DNA from: Xiheimicrobium sp033763395
Lineage (GTDB): Bacteria > Myxococcota > Myxococcia > Myxococcales > Myxococcaceae
Direction: 5' to 3'
DNA: 64,000 nucleotides
Assembly (NCBI GenBank): GCA_033763395.1
Contig: JANRKQ010000110.1
Coordinates: 74,647-138,646, forward strand
The translations under genes were made by a program, and so were the position numbers. The notes under the pieces were generated by a model. That model was not told where the DNA came from and made no database searches. It saw only the letters and a program-made list of their open reading frames with translations. Below are positions 28,812 to 38,052 of the stretch, piece by piece (positions within the stretch are counted from its first letter, which is position 1; each line of letters starts with the position of its first letter).

Positions 28812-29942
28812 TCACGACACCAGGGGACGGAAGAGGACGAACGCGCTCGTGTAGCCATGCAGCCACGTGCGCCCGGCGACCCGGCCGAGCTCGCCATTGC
28901 AGAAGAAGCCGCCGAGCGGCACGCCGGGGTACTTCGCGGCGAAGAGGCCGGGATCGTGATCGTATACGCCGAAGAGGTGCCGGCCTCGCCCCGTGCACGA
29001 GAAGAGCAGCGCCCCGGCCGGCGGACGCTCGCTGGCCGCGGCGAGGCGGGCCGAGAGTTCTTCGCGTGCGGCCTTCGCGTCGCGCAGGAGAAACTGCACC
29101 ACCTGAAACGGCTCGAGCGCCGAGCCGACCGCGAGCGCACGACGCCGCGCATCGAGCCCCACCACGTTGCGCACCAGGAGCTCGTCGGCCCGCTGTTCGA
29201 TGGCGCCCGACTTGAGCCCCACGCCCACGACAAGGGCATGGCGCAGGCGCTCCTGCGTCTCTTCGTCGAGCGTCTCGTGCAGCTCTTGCAGCACGTCCAT
29301 CGGCGAGCGCCCATCGACCTCGAGGAGCAGGTGACCGTCGACGGCGGTCGCGAAGCCTGGCGCTCCCAGTGGGCGAACGCCCTGCGCGACCAGCGCCTCG
29401 ACCTCGAGCGAACCCGAGAGCGCGACACACACGGCGCCCGAGGTGAGGAGCCGCTCGTCGAGGAACAGCCGGTGTGAGCCCGGCGCGCTCCCGCCGCTCG
29501 CCAGCCCGCCACCGATGATCGCGCCGGGCGCCCGCGCCTCGAGCTTCGGCAGCAGCGCCTCGACGTCGAAGGAGAACGGTTCCGCCAGCAGCAGCACGAC
29601 CTTCGCCTCGCCACTGAAGACCGGCACCTCACTGCGCCTGATGGCCTTCGCCTCGAGGGTGACGCCTGGCAAAGACGCCGCGGTGACGGACAACGCCGGC
29701 AGGTCATCGGCCTCGCGGCCGGCGCCGATGACGCCTGCGCCGGAGCAGCCGATGAGCGTCGCCTGGGGAAACCGCTCGCGGAGCCGCGCCATCGCCGCCG
29801 GCGCCTCGGGGAGCAGCGCGGCCGACACGAAGGCGATGAGCAGGTCGGGCTCGGCCGGAAGCTCCTGCTCGAGCACCGCGATGGCCCGCTCGGCCGCGTC
29901 GTGTCCACTCGTGTCGCGCGCCAGCGCCGAGGCCCAGTGCAT
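28812..29942 (-). CDS. FIST-domain sensor protein
   Basis: 376 residues. The N-terminal FIST_N part contains LLIAFVSAALLPEAP and the diagnostic GCSGAGVIG near residue 64; the FIST_C part ends with PGVPLGGFFCNGELGRVAG, the conserved C-terminal signature. FIST domains bind small ligands, proposed to be amino acids, and are usually inputs to signalling proteins. Here it is free-standing, without a kinase or receiver domain, and has no signal peptide, so it acts in the cytoplasm. It is divergent from the hydrolase lipoprotein with a 69-base gap. Confidence 0.88.
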   Translation of the reverse strand: MHWASALARDTSGHDAAERAIAVLEQELPAEPDLLIAFVSAALLPEAPAAMARLRERFPQATLIGCSGAGVIGAGREADDLPALSVTAASLPGVTLEAKAIRRSEVPVFSGEAKVVLLLAEPFSFDVEALLPKLEARAPGAIIGGGLASGGSAPGSHRLFLDERLLTSGAVCVALSGSLEVEALVAQGVRPLGAPGFATAVDGHLLLEVDGRSPMDVLQELHETLDEETQERLRHALVVGVGLKSGAIEQRADELLVRNVVGLDARRRALAVGSALEPFQVVQFLLRDAKAAREELSARLAAASERPPAGALLFSCTGRGRHLFGVYDHDPGLFAAKYPGVPLGGFFCNGELGRVAGRTWLHGYTSAFVLFRPLVS

Positions 29943-30011
29943 CGGGGCTCCTTACACCGCTCGACGCCGAACGACGTGCAAACGAGCGCGGGCCTCCGTA
30001 CACCGCGCGTC

Positions 30012-31640
30012 ATGCGTCCGTTCCTCTGCGTGGCCTGCCTCACCGTCGCGTGCGCGCCCGTGCCAGTCGACCCGAACGTCATCGAGACCGACGCGGGCGT
30101 GGCCATTCGCCGTGACGTGCTGCGAGTTCCGGCGCCGAAGCCGCCACCGAACCCCGTCACCCAGGACACGACGCCCGATGCCCTCGACGCCGTGACCGTG
30201 GTGCGCTACCGCGTCGACACCGCCGGCCAGCCGCCCCGCCCCGCGCGCGCCATCGTCGTGTTGATGCCCGGCTTCCTCGGCGGCGCCGGCTCCTTCGACT
30301 CGCTCGCCCGCGCCATCGTGCGGCGCTCCACGCCCTCGGAGCCGCTCGAGGCCTGGGCCATCGACCGCCGCAGCAACTTGATGGAGGACCGCCGCGGCAT
30401 CGAGGCCGCGCTCGCGGCGAAGGACCCGGAGCTGCTCACCGGCTACTACTTCGACCGCAAGGCCATCGACGGCCAGACGTTCTCTGGCTTCCGCACGCAA
30501 GAGAGCCTCGCCTTCGAGTCCGAGTGGGGCCTCGCCTCGACGATGAACGACCTGCGCGCCGTCGTGTCGCTCGTCCCCGAGGCCGACCGACGCGCGCGCG
30601 TCATCCTCGCGGGACACTCCCTCGGCGCCGGGCTCGCGGGCATGTACGCCGCGTGGGATTTCGACGGCACGCCAGGCTTCTCGCAGCTCGCCGGCCTCGT
30701 GCTCATCGACGGCGTCACCGGGAGCGAAGGCAGCGCGCTCACTGTCACGCGCGAGGAGTACGAGACGACCGGCCTCATGGGTGGCACCTTCGGGGGACGG
30801 CCGAGCCTGAAGCAGGTGCGCGAGTCGGTGCGGTACTTCGCCTTCCCGCTGCTCGAAGCGAAGCTCTTCCCCATCGGCGTCGGCACCGCGATGCGCGCCA
30901 TGTGGCGGCCTGACGCCATCGACCTCGACCGGCCCCGACGCGAGGCGCTCGAGACGCTGTTCCTCACCAACACGCTGCCACGCATGACCAACCGCGCCGC
31001 GTTCGGCCTCGCCTTCGACGCCGCCACCTGTCCGGTGAGCATCGCCGCCGTCAACGCGGGCGCGACCGACGGCCCGCTCGTCGACACGCCGTCACCCTTC
31101 GGTGGTGGCACCATTCAGAAGCCCGCCAACTCGAACCAGACGTTCCGGTGGAGCGAGTTCGACCAGGTCGAGCCCGCCGAGCTCACCTCGCTCTCGGAGT
31201 TCGCGCTCGCCTGGGCTCGCACCGGCGTGGACTTCGGAGAGTGGTACTTCCCCGCGCGGCTGTCGCTCGACACCAGCCTCGCCGCGTCGCTGACGCTCAA
31301 GGCCGACGACTGGCCGGTGACGGCGTACGGCGTGCGCGCGCTCCACGGCCGCGCGATGGACCTGCCGGTGTTGGTCGAAGCGGCGGGTATTCTGTCGGGC
31401 CAGACGAGCCGCTACGACGCGCTCAAGGCGCTGCTTCCCACGGTCGGAGAGGGCCGTCCGCAAGCGGGAGCGAGCCGCACCGAGCCGCGTGGCTTCGTCG
31501 CGCTCTCCCACCCGACGTTCACGCACATCGATCCGCTCGCCGGCGCCGACGTGCCCGGAGGCGCCATGGCGCAGTGGTTCGACGCGCTGGCGGCTTTCGC
31601 CAGGGAGCACACCCCTTCCGGCGGCGTCAGGGTGCCCTGA
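30012..31640 (+). CDS. Alpha/beta-hydrolase lipoprotein
   Basis: 542 residues from ATG 30012. The signal peptide ends in lipobox TVAC. A hydrolase fold follows: IVVLMPGFLGGAGSFDSLAR holds the oxyanion-hole region and LAGHSLGAGLAG near residue 200 is the G-x-S-x-G nucleophile elbow. Near the C-terminus, FVALSHPTFTHIDPLAG carries a histidine suited to be the catalytic base. The acid residue is not certain. It is probably an outer-membrane or periplasmic esterase or lipase; the substrate is unknown. Confidence 0.8.
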   Translation: MRPFLCVACLTVACAPVPVDPNVIETDAGVAIRRDVLRVPAPKPPPNPVTQDTTPDALDAVTVVRYRVDTAGQPPRPARAIVVLMPGFLGGAGSFDSLARAIVRRSTPSEPLEAWAIDRRSNLMEDRRGIEAALAAKDPELLTGYYFDRKAIDGQTFSGFRTQESLAFESEWGLASTMNDLRAVVSLVPEADRRARVILAGHSLGAGLAGMYAAWDFDGTPGFSQLAGLVLIDGVTGSEGSALTVTREEYETTGLMGGTFGGRPSLKQVRESVRYFAFPLLEAKLFPIGVGTAMRAMWRPDAIDLDRPRREALETLFLTNTLPRMTNRAAFGLAFDAATCPVSIAAVNAGATDGPLVDTPSPFGGGTIQKPANSNQTFRWSEFDQVEPAELTSLSEFALAWARTGVDFGEWYFPARLSLDTSLAASLTLKADDWPVTAYGVRALHGRAMDLPVLVEAAGILSGQTSRYDALKALLPTVGEGRPQAGASRTEPRGFVALSHPTFTHIDPLAGADVPGGAMAQWFDALAAFAREHTPSGGVRVP

Positions 31641-31735
31641 GCGCCAACCAGATGGATTCACAGACGTTTCCATACCCCTGAGCCGTCTTCCCCACCTCGC
31701 GTTTCCAACTCGACGTGCTTTGGTCGGGAGGCTCC

Positions 31736-33433
31736 ATGCGACGCGGATGGCTCGTTGGCGTGACGCTCCTCCTGGGCTGCGAAGGCAGCATCGTGGGCCT
31801 GCGGCCTCCAGTGGCGATCGACCCGACCGATCCGACCGTGCCGTCGACGCCAACCGGTGGCGGAGCGGCGACGCCACGGCCCGAGGGTCGACTCGCGCTC
31901 CAGCCGATTCGCCGGCTGTCCATCGCGCAGTACGAGAACACGCTGCGCACGCTCTTCCCCGGCCCGCTCGGCGCCGAGCTCGTCTCGCGCGCACGGTACC
32001 CGGGCGCGAGCACCCGCACCGGCCTCACTTCGGGCTTCACCAGCGACGCCGACACGAACACCGTCAGCAGCTCCGACGCGAACGCCATCGAAGACTCAGC
32101 CGAGGCGCTGGCCGAATACCTGCTCGCGAACGCGCGCACCGCCATGCCGGCCTTGTTCCCGTGCCAGCTGCCCAGCGGCTTCACCGACGCCGCCGTCGAC
32201 GGGTGCATCGGCGACTTCATCTCCACGTTCGGGCGGCGCGCCTACCGGAGGCCCCTCCGCGCGGCCGAGCAGACGGCGCTGCGCCAGGCCTACACCACCG
32301 TGCGCATGACGCAGCCCGCGCCCGAGGCCTGGTCGGCGGTGATGCAGGCCTTTCTCCAGGCGCCGGCGCTCCTGTACCGCGCCGAGGCTGGCGACGGCGC
32401 CTCGGGCATCGTTCAGCTCTCGCCCCACGAGCTCGCGAGCCGACTGGCGTTCCTCATCACCGACGCGCCACCCGACGCCGAGCTGCTCGCCCGCGCGGAG
32501 GACGGCACCCTCTCCCAGCCCGAGGTGCTCGAGGCCCAGGCGACGCGGCTGCTCGCGCGGCCCGAAGCGTCTGCCGTGGTGTCGCGCTTCATCGTCGAGT
32601 GGCTTCGCATCGACCTGCTCGACGGGCTGCCTGACAACGACCCCACGTTGCCCGCGCCGCTCCGCGAGGAGTACCTCGCCCAGGCCGACCGCCTCGTGCG
32701 CAACACGCTGTCGCCGACGAGCGGCTCGGTGCGCGACCTGTTCCGCACCACCCAGGTGCCGCTCGGCCCGCAGACCGACGACCTCTACGGTCAACCCGGC
32801 CGCGGGAGCGCGTCATTCCCCGCCGTGTCCCTGCCCGAGCGCGTCGGCATTCTCGCGTCCGCGCCCTTCCTGAAGGCCCACGCGCCGGCTGGCCATCAGA
32901 ACGCCATCATCCGTGGCGCCTTCGTGCGCAAACACGTCTTGTGCAAGTCGCTGCCGACGCTGCCGGGCAACGTCGACCTGGTGGCACCGCTCGACGGCTC
33001 GCGAAACGCGCCCACCGCGCGCCAGCGCCTGGCGCCCACCATGACGTTGCCGGCCTGCTCGGGCTGCCACGTCTCGTTCAACCCCATCGGCTACGCGCTC
33101 GAGACGTTCGACGGCATGGGCCGACACCGCACCACCGAGAACGGCGCGCCGATCGATCCCTCGGGAACGGTCGAGCTCGACGACACCACCCGCTGGACTT
33201 TCACCACCACCGGCCAGTTCCTCGACACCCTCGCCGGCAGCGACGACCTGGTGACGTGCATGGCGAAGGAGTGGTTCCACTTCGCGCACGGCCGCCAGAG
33301 CGCCATCGAGGAGCAGCCCTTCGTCGACGCGCTGTCGGACTCGGCGAAGACGAGCGGCGGCACCATGCGGGAGCTCGTGCTGGGCGTGGTGCGCTCGCCC
33401 CGCTTCACCCAGTTCCTCCGGGAGGCTCCATGA
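31736..33433 (+). CDS. DUF1592/DUF1588 lipoprotein with a CxxCH motif
   Basis: 565 residues from ATG 31736, preceded by GGGAGG. A short signal ends at LLLGC, so it is probably a lipoprotein. The order of domains matches DUF1587 (LSIAQYENTLRTLFPG), DUF1595 (GDFISTFGRRAYRRPL), DUF1592 (SPHELASRLAFLITDAPPD), DUF1588 (ERVGILASAPFLKAHA) and DUF1585 at the C-terminus. ACSGCHVSFNPIGYALETFD near residue 440 has a c-type haem-like CxxCH. This family was first seen in planctomycetes and is widespread in myxobacteria. Its stop overlaps the next ATG. The biochemical role is unknown; envelope redox or polymer breakdown has been suggested. Confidence 0.87.
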   Translation: MRRGWLVGVTLLLGCEGSIVGLRPPVAIDPTDPTVPSTPTGGGAATPRPEGRLALQPIRRLSIAQYENTLRTLFPGPLGAELVSRARYPGASTRTGLTSGFTSDADTNTVSSSDANAIEDSAEALAEYLLANARTAMPALFPCQLPSGFTDAAVDGCIGDFISTFGRRAYRRPLRAAEQTALRQAYTTVRMTQPAPEAWSAVMQAFLQAPALLYRAEAGDGASGIVQLSPHELASRLAFLITDAPPDAELLARAEDGTLSQPEVLEAQATRLLARPEASAVVSRFIVEWLRIDLLDGLPDNDPTLPAPLREEYLAQADRLVRNTLSPTSGSVRDLFRTTQVPLGPQTDDLYGQPGRGSASFPAVSLPERVGILASAPFLKAHAPAGHQNAIIRGAFVRKHVLCKSLPTLPGNVDLVAPLDGSRNAPTARQRLAPTMTLPACSGCHVSFNPIGYALETFDGMGRHRTTENGAPIDPSGTVELDDTTRWTFTTTGQFLDTLAGSDDLVTCMAKEWFHFAHGRQSAIEEQPFVDALSDSAKTSGGTMRELVLGVVRSPRFTQFLREAP

Positions 33434-34938
33434 CGTTGAGCCGTCGTCGATTCCTGACTGGTGCGTCGGGCGCGGTGCTGGCGCTGCCGTGGCTCGAGAA
33501 GCTCCATGGCGGCGAGGCCTTCGCGCAGGCCACCACCACCCCCCCTCGGCGCCTCGTGGTGCTCGCCTACCCGATGGGCTTCGTGCACTCGCACTGGGCG
33601 CCGCAGGGCATGGGCAGCACCTTCACGCTGCCGTACATCACCGCGCCGCTCGAGCCCTTGCGCAACCGGCTCCTCTTCGTCTCGAACGTCGACAACAAGG
33701 CGACCAACCTCAACAGCCAGCACGCCTTCGGCCACCCCGCGAAGAAGGAGAGCGTGCTCACCGGCACCCTCATGCGCGCGGCCTTCTCGGGCGACCAGTC
33801 GAACGTGCGCGCCAACGTCATCTCAGACCGCGCCGGCAGCGACCAGGGCGGGCCGAACAACGAGAGCGTCTGCAACTACGTCGGCACCCGCCTCCGCGGC
33901 ACCCGGCCCTTCGCGTCGGTCGACCTCGCCATCGGCGGCGAGAACTTCGATCGGCACGACCTCAACTCGGACTTCTTCTTCGAAGGCCCGGTGACGCCGG
34001 TGAAGGTGCAGGCCAACCCCGCGCGGGCCTTCGACCGCTACTTCGCGAACGTCACGGGCGACTCCGCCGCGCTCCAGGCCCAGCGCCGCGCCCGCGAACG
34101 CAAGAAGAGCGCCCTCGACGCAGTGCGCTCGTCCTTCGTCGAGCTGCGCTCGGGCCTCAACCCGCAAGACCGAACGCGCCTGGAAGATCACGCCAACCGG
34201 CTGCGCCAGGTCGAGCTCGACATGATGCGGGCGAGCTGTGCCCGGCCGACGGGCAGCTACGGCACGCCGGGGCCCACGGCCAGCTACGTGCCCTTCCGCG
34301 GTCTGTCGATGCGCGAGCGCGCGAACCTCATGGTGCCGCTGCTCACCAACGCCATGGCGTGCGATCTCGCGCCGGTGGGGCGAATCGAGTTCATCGACCA
34401 GCAGGGCCCGCTCTTCGGCGTGCCGTCGGTCGACGCCGCCGCCCAGGCCTGGCGCACCGCGAGCAACCCGAGTGACTGGCACGGCATGGTGCATGGAGAC
34501 CCCTCTCCAGTCGACGGCGTGCGCACCCGCGGCCCCACGCCAGCGACGTACCTGCTCGACGGGTACCGCTTCTTCGTCGAGCGCCTCGTCGACGTGATGA
34601 ACGGCCTGCGCGCCATCAACGAGGGCCCCGACGGCCGCACCGCGCTCGACAACACGATGGTGGTGCTGGTGTCGGACTACGGCGACGGCGGCGGCCACAG
34701 CTCGAACAAGCTCGGCTTCATCCTGGGCGGCAACCTGGGCGGCGCCCGCACCAACTTCCACTTCGACGGCCGTGGACGCGACGCGAACTTCTACACCGAG
34801 ACGGCGTACAGCTCGGGCCAGGTGCTCAACACCATCATCCGCGCGTTCGACGTGCGCACGCCTTCGGGCGCCCCCGCGCCGGACTTCGGCCTGCGGAACT
34901 TCCCGGCCCAGTCCGGCACGCTGCCCGTGTTCAGCTGA
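33430..34938 (+). CDS. DUF1552 protein with Tat signal
   Basis: 502 residues; the ATG overlaps the upstream stop (ATGA). The N-terminus has a twin-arginine motif SRRRFLTG at residues 4-11, so the folded protein is exported by the Tat pathway. The body matches DUF1552: RRLVVLAYPMGFVHSHWAPQ, then NKATNLNSQHAFGHPAKKE, and late in the protein VVLVSDYGDGGGHSSNKLG, reminiscent of the alkaline-phosphatase/sulfatase superfamily. DUF1592 and DUF1552 genes occur together almost always, so the pair probably acts as one system. The substrate is unknown. Confidence 0.88.
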   Translation: MTLSRRRFLTGASGAVLALPWLEKLHGGEAFAQATTTPPRRLVVLAYPMGFVHSHWAPQGMGSTFTLPYITAPLEPLRNRLLFVSNVDNKATNLNSQHAFGHPAKKESVLTGTLMRAAFSGDQSNVRANVISDRAGSDQGGPNNESVCNYVGTRLRGTRPFASVDLAIGGENFDRHDLNSDFFFEGPVTPVKVQANPARAFDRYFANVTGDSAALQAQRRARERKKSALDAVRSSFVELRSGLNPQDRTRLEDHANRLRQVELDMMRASCARPTGSYGTPGPTASYVPFRGLSMRERANLMVPLLTNAMACDLAPVGRIEFIDQQGPLFGVPSVDAAAQAWRTASNPSDWHGMVHGDPSPVDGVRTRGPTPATYLLDGYRFFVERLVDVMNGLRAINEGPDGRTALDNTMVVLVSDYGDGGGHSSNKLGFILGGNLGGARTNFHFDGRGRDANFYTETAYSSGQVLNTIIRAFDVRTPSGAPAPDFGLRNFPAQSGTLPVFS

Positions 34939-34941
34939 CGC

Positions 34942-36447
34942 CTACCGGTTCGGCTGCGCCCACCGGCCGACCGAGATGGTGCCGCCTTCTTTGAGCTCCA
35001 TCAGCAGGGTGCGCGCCGAGTAGCGGCCGTTCACCAGCCAGGCCGGCTCCGAGCTCCACGTCACCTCGGACTTCGTCACCCGCCCCTGCTCGTCGAAGCG
35101 CACCGTCACCTCTTCGGCGTAGTTGTTCACCTCACCGAGCGAGTTGGGGGCGGTGGCGCCGTTGGCATCCTTCATGTCGTCGTAGCTGCCGGTGGCGAGC
35201 ACCATCGAGGTGACGCGCCCCTGGGCGTCGCGCTCCAGCGAGATGACGTTCGCCATGTGGTCGACCCGCCCGTCGCCAGTGTGATCGATGAAGATGACGT
35301 CGCCCGGGTTCATCTGGCCCACCGGCAGCTCGGGCTTCGAGGGGTCGCCCCCGTTGTCGCGGGTGTTGCTCCACGGCACCGTCACCTTCACCGCGCGCGA
35401 GGCCATGTTGGCGTCGACGCCCACGTAGCGCACGTTGGTGCCGGCCATCATCGACGCCGACGGGTCAAGCCGCTGAATCGCCTGCGCGTTCTCGTAGCCC
35501 GGCCGAATCGTCGCCAGCCGCTCGAAGCGCGAGAAATAACCCTTCGTGTCGGTCGCGGTCCCCGCGATCCACTCCTTCTGCGGGAGGTTCGCCGGCAGGG
35601 GCAGCTGCACCCCGAGGTCGGCGCGCACCTTGTTGCGGAACTGCTCCATCATGAAGAGCGAGAGCGTCTTGCAGTCGGCCTCGACGCGGTTGCCCTTGAG
35701 CGTCTGCCAGTAGGACGCCGAGAACGAGCCGTAGGCCGATTGGACTTCCGGGTGGCTCCAGTCGACGGGCTTCGACCGGTCGCGAATGGCCGGCAGCCGG
35801 GGACCCGCGACGGCCTGGGCGGCGAGGAACTGGAGTGGGTTGCCGCTCCGCTCGGCGGGCGTGCGCAGCTCGGTCGACGCGAGCTTTGCGTCGAGCGCGC
35901 TCAAGGTGGCCGCGTCGACGGAGCCCGTCTGAGGAAGGCCCGCGCTCGCCTGGAACGACTTCACCGCCCGCTCGGTGCCGGGGCCGAACTTGCCGTCGAC
36001 CATCCCGACCGGAACGCCGAGCCGCGCCAGCGCGTACTGCACCGCGACCGCGCGATCGCCGTTCATGCCGCGCGAGAGCGGCAGCGAGCCGGGCGCGGAA
36101 AAGGCGTTCTTGAGCGCCGCATCACGCGGCGCGGCGGGAACGGGCCCCTCGGTCACCTCGAAGACGGCCTTCGACTGAAGCGCCGCCGCCATCACCGCGG
36201 CACGCGTCGGAGCGCCGGTCGTGCCCGTCAGCGCGATGGACTGTGCGTCGCCGTTGCGGTCGAACGCGTCGACGGCCTTGAAGAGGGCGGCCGCCTCGTC
36301 GGCGCCGGCGATCTTCCCGTCGCGGTTGAGGTCGGCCTTCGCCACGTCGAGCCCCTGCACGACCGGGTCGCGCTGCGCCTGGCTCACGTCGAGGGTCTTC
36401 CGCTCGAGGGACTGGGTGAAGTCGGCGCGGGTGAGTCGGTTGGTCAT
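34942..36447 (-). CDS. EF-hand, peptidoglycan-binding and probable NlpC/P60-like protein
   Basis: 501 residues with no signal peptide. An EF-hand loop DLNRDGKIAGADE at about residues 39-51 is followed by a second, partial one (DAFDRNGDA). A PG_binding_1 domain covers about residues 120-190 (VQYALARLGVPVGMVDGKFG, then GTERAVKSFQASAGLPQTG). The C-terminal domain has ADCKTLSLFMMEQF and later MNPGDVIFIDHTGDGRVDHM, the Cys and His layout of an NlpC/P60-type peptidase, though weakly. It would cut or bind peptidoglycan. The lack of an export signal is unusual for such a protein and suggests a dedicated secretion route. Confidence 0.72.
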   Translation of the reverse strand: MTNRLTRADFTQSLERKTLDVSQAQRDPVVQGLDVAKADLNRDGKIAGADEAAALFKAVDAFDRNGDAQSIALTGTTGAPTRAAVMAAALQSKAVFEVTEGPVPAAPRDAALKNAFSAPGSLPLSRGMNGDRAVAVQYALARLGVPVGMVDGKFGPGTERAVKSFQASAGLPQTGSVDAATLSALDAKLASTELRTPAERSGNPLQFLAAQAVAGPRLPAIRDRSKPVDWSHPEVQSAYGSFSASYWQTLKGNRVEADCKTLSLFMMEQFRNKVRADLGVQLPLPANLPQKEWIAGTATDTKGYFSRFERLATIRPGYENAQAIQRLDPSASMMAGTNVRYVGVDANMASRAVKVTVPWSNTRDNGGDPSKPELPVGQMNPGDVIFIDHTGDGRVDHMANVISLERDAQGRVTSMVLATGSYDDMKDANGATAPNSLGEVNNYAEEVTVRFDEQGRVTKSEVTWSSEPAWLVNGRYSARTLLMELKEGGTISVGRWAQPNR

Positions 36448-36483
36448 GGTCGTCCCCGAGAGGCTGGTGCGAAGTGGGTTCCC

Positions 36484-36975
36484 TTACCGGGCCCGGCGAC
36501 GCATGGGAAGCCGGGGAGGCGCGGCGCGCGTGGGCCGAGGCGCCGGCACCGACACGAAGCCGCCGACGGCGCCTCGATCGGCGACCGGCGGGGGCGGAGG
36601 CGGCAGTCGCGTCGTCGCATCGCTCAGCAGGAGCGCCAGCGCCGCGGTCGCCGCGAACTCGTGTTGGAAGACGCGTGAGGCCTGGTTGAGGCGCGCGGCG
36701 TCGCCCGGCGTCAGGGGACCGAGGCCTGCAAGGAGCTCAGCGAGGTGCAGCGCGGGGGCTCCATCGGGGCGCGGGTTGAAGACGCCCTGCAGCATCGTGA
36801 CGGCCAGCTCCCAGGGCGTGCGCACCTGCACCGAAAGCGCAGCAGCCACGACGGGCACCAGGCCCGGGCGGCACTCGACGACCCCATCGAGCGCTGGGAA
36901 GTCGCGGTGAACCGGCCTCGGCTCGGCACGAGCCTGGGGCACCTCGACGACGGGGAGCGGACCGAGCGGCAGCAT
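36484..36975 (-). CDS. Hypothetical protein between two peptidoglycan-acting genes
   Basis: 163 residues from ATG 36975, starting 5 bases after the stop of the upstream gene, which implies co-translation. The middle (VAAALSVQVRTPWELAVTMLQGVFN) is hydrophobic-helical; the C-terminus is Pro/Arg-rich. No family is recognised. The position between two cell-wall enzymes is the only functional hint: a chaperone or protective partner is possible but unproven. Confidence 0.45.
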   Translation of the reverse strand: MLPLGPLPVVEVPQARAEPRPVHRDFPALDGVVECRPGLVPVVAAALSVQVRTPWELAVTMLQGVFNPRPDGAPALHLAELLAGLGPLTPGDAARLNQASRVFQHEFAATAALALLLSDATTRLPPPPPPVADRGAVGGFVSVPAPRPTRAAPPRLPMRRRAR

Positions 36976-36980
36976 GCCGG

Positions 36981-37670
36981 TCAGTTCACGCGCAGCATGT
37001 AGACGCCGTTGTTTCGCGCGAGCTCGGCGTTCATGTCGGCGCGGAACCGGCGCAGCGTCGCCGCGTCACCCACGATGCCCAGACAGCCGGCGGTGCCCGT
37101 GCCGCCACCGTCCGGGTGGATGCGCAGGTACTGGCGGTCGCGGCCTGCGCGTGGATCGTAGAAGCGGTCGGAGCCCGGCCGCCGCGGATCCTCCATGAGG
37201 AAGCTGAAGCCCACGCCATCGCGCACGAAGCCAGCGTCGCCGCGGGTGTTGCGGTGCGCCGTCACGCGGTACGTGCCCTGCGGCGTGGAGAAGAGCGTGC
37301 GCGAGCCCGAGTTGAAGCGGTAGGTGTTGCCGTTCACGGTGATGCTGCCCGTCACCATGCCGCGGCCCTGGCGCGGGTTGTCGATGCGCGCGGTGCCGTC
37401 CACCGCGCGACCGGGGTTCTGCCCGCCGTTCAAGTCGACCGGGTTGGTACCCCGGCGCTCGAAGCCGTCGCGCGCCAACGCGCTCATCGTCTGCGGGCCG
37501 AGGACCCCGTCGACGTCGAGGCGACGCGCCCGCTGGTACTGCTCCACCGCGGCCTTCGTGCGCGGACCAAACGAGCCGTCCGTTGCACCCGGGTTGAAAC
37601 CGGCCCGACGGAGGGTGTCCTGAAGCTGCCGAACCTGCGAACCACTGGAACCAACGCGAAGAGAGCTCAT
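36981..37670 (-). CDS. Peptidoglycan-binding protein with L,D-transpeptidase/Tlde1-like domain
   Basis: 229 residues from ATG 37670. A PG_binding_1 domain occupies residues 1-60 (LRVGSSGSQVRQLQDTLRRA, then GATDGSFGPRTKAAVEQY). The C-terminal domain has YLRIHPDGG then GTAGCLGIVGDAATLRRF, the His...S/T-x-G-C layout of YkuD and DUF2778/Tlde1 enzymes, which cut or exchange peptide cross-links of peptidoglycan. There is no signal peptide. Tlde1 proteins are type VI secretion effectors in other bacteria. It is the first of three minus-strand genes. Confidence 0.75.
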   Translation of the reverse strand: MSSLRVGSSGSQVRQLQDTLRRAGFNPGATDGSFGPRTKAAVEQYQRARRLDVDGVLGPQTMSALARDGFERRGTNPVDLNGGQNPGRAVDGTARIDNPRQGRGMVTGSITVNGNTYRFNSGSRTLFSTPQGTYRVTAHRNTRGDAGFVRDGVGFSFLMEDPRRPGSDRFYDPRAGRDRQYLRIHPDGGGTGTAGCLGIVGDAATLRRFRADMNAELARNNGVYMLRVN

Positions 37671-38052
37671 GCTGTGTTGTCGCGAGGACTCCGGAAAAGG
37701 CGCACACCCGAATCTGTCATTGCGGTTGATGTCAGATGATGTGCGCTTCGGCGAGACCTCCGTGAGCACAGCAGGTTGCAGCTCGCTGAACGTGTGACGA
37801 CGAGTCTGCAATCGGCCGGGAAGCGTTGCCGCATGGGCCCCGCGTCTGTTCCACCCCAAAGCAACTGCGGCACTCACCCTTCGACGCACGGCAAGGCACG
37901 TGGACCCCAAAGCGACCCGGCCGCTCGCGCGCCGAAGCGGTCAGACACGTTCGTTTCGCGCACGTTCGCCTGCTGGGAACTGGCGCCTGGCCCCGACCGT
38001 TGAGTGAGCATTGGCCCGGCGTGGTGCAGGCCCCTTTGCTACAAACGCCAAC
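37671..38052. other. 382-base divergent region, no gene seen
   Basis: It separates the L,D-transpeptidase-like gene (minus strand) from the DUF4175 gene (plus strand), so both promoters must lie here. The first 80 bases are noticeably less GC-rich than the coding DNA. I find no convincing -35/-10 pair and no operator palindrome. Confidence 0.4.

Noticed and set aside
28542..29477. 311-residue plus-strand frame
   Set aside because: It is mostly antisense to the FIST gene and lacks any recognisable domain.
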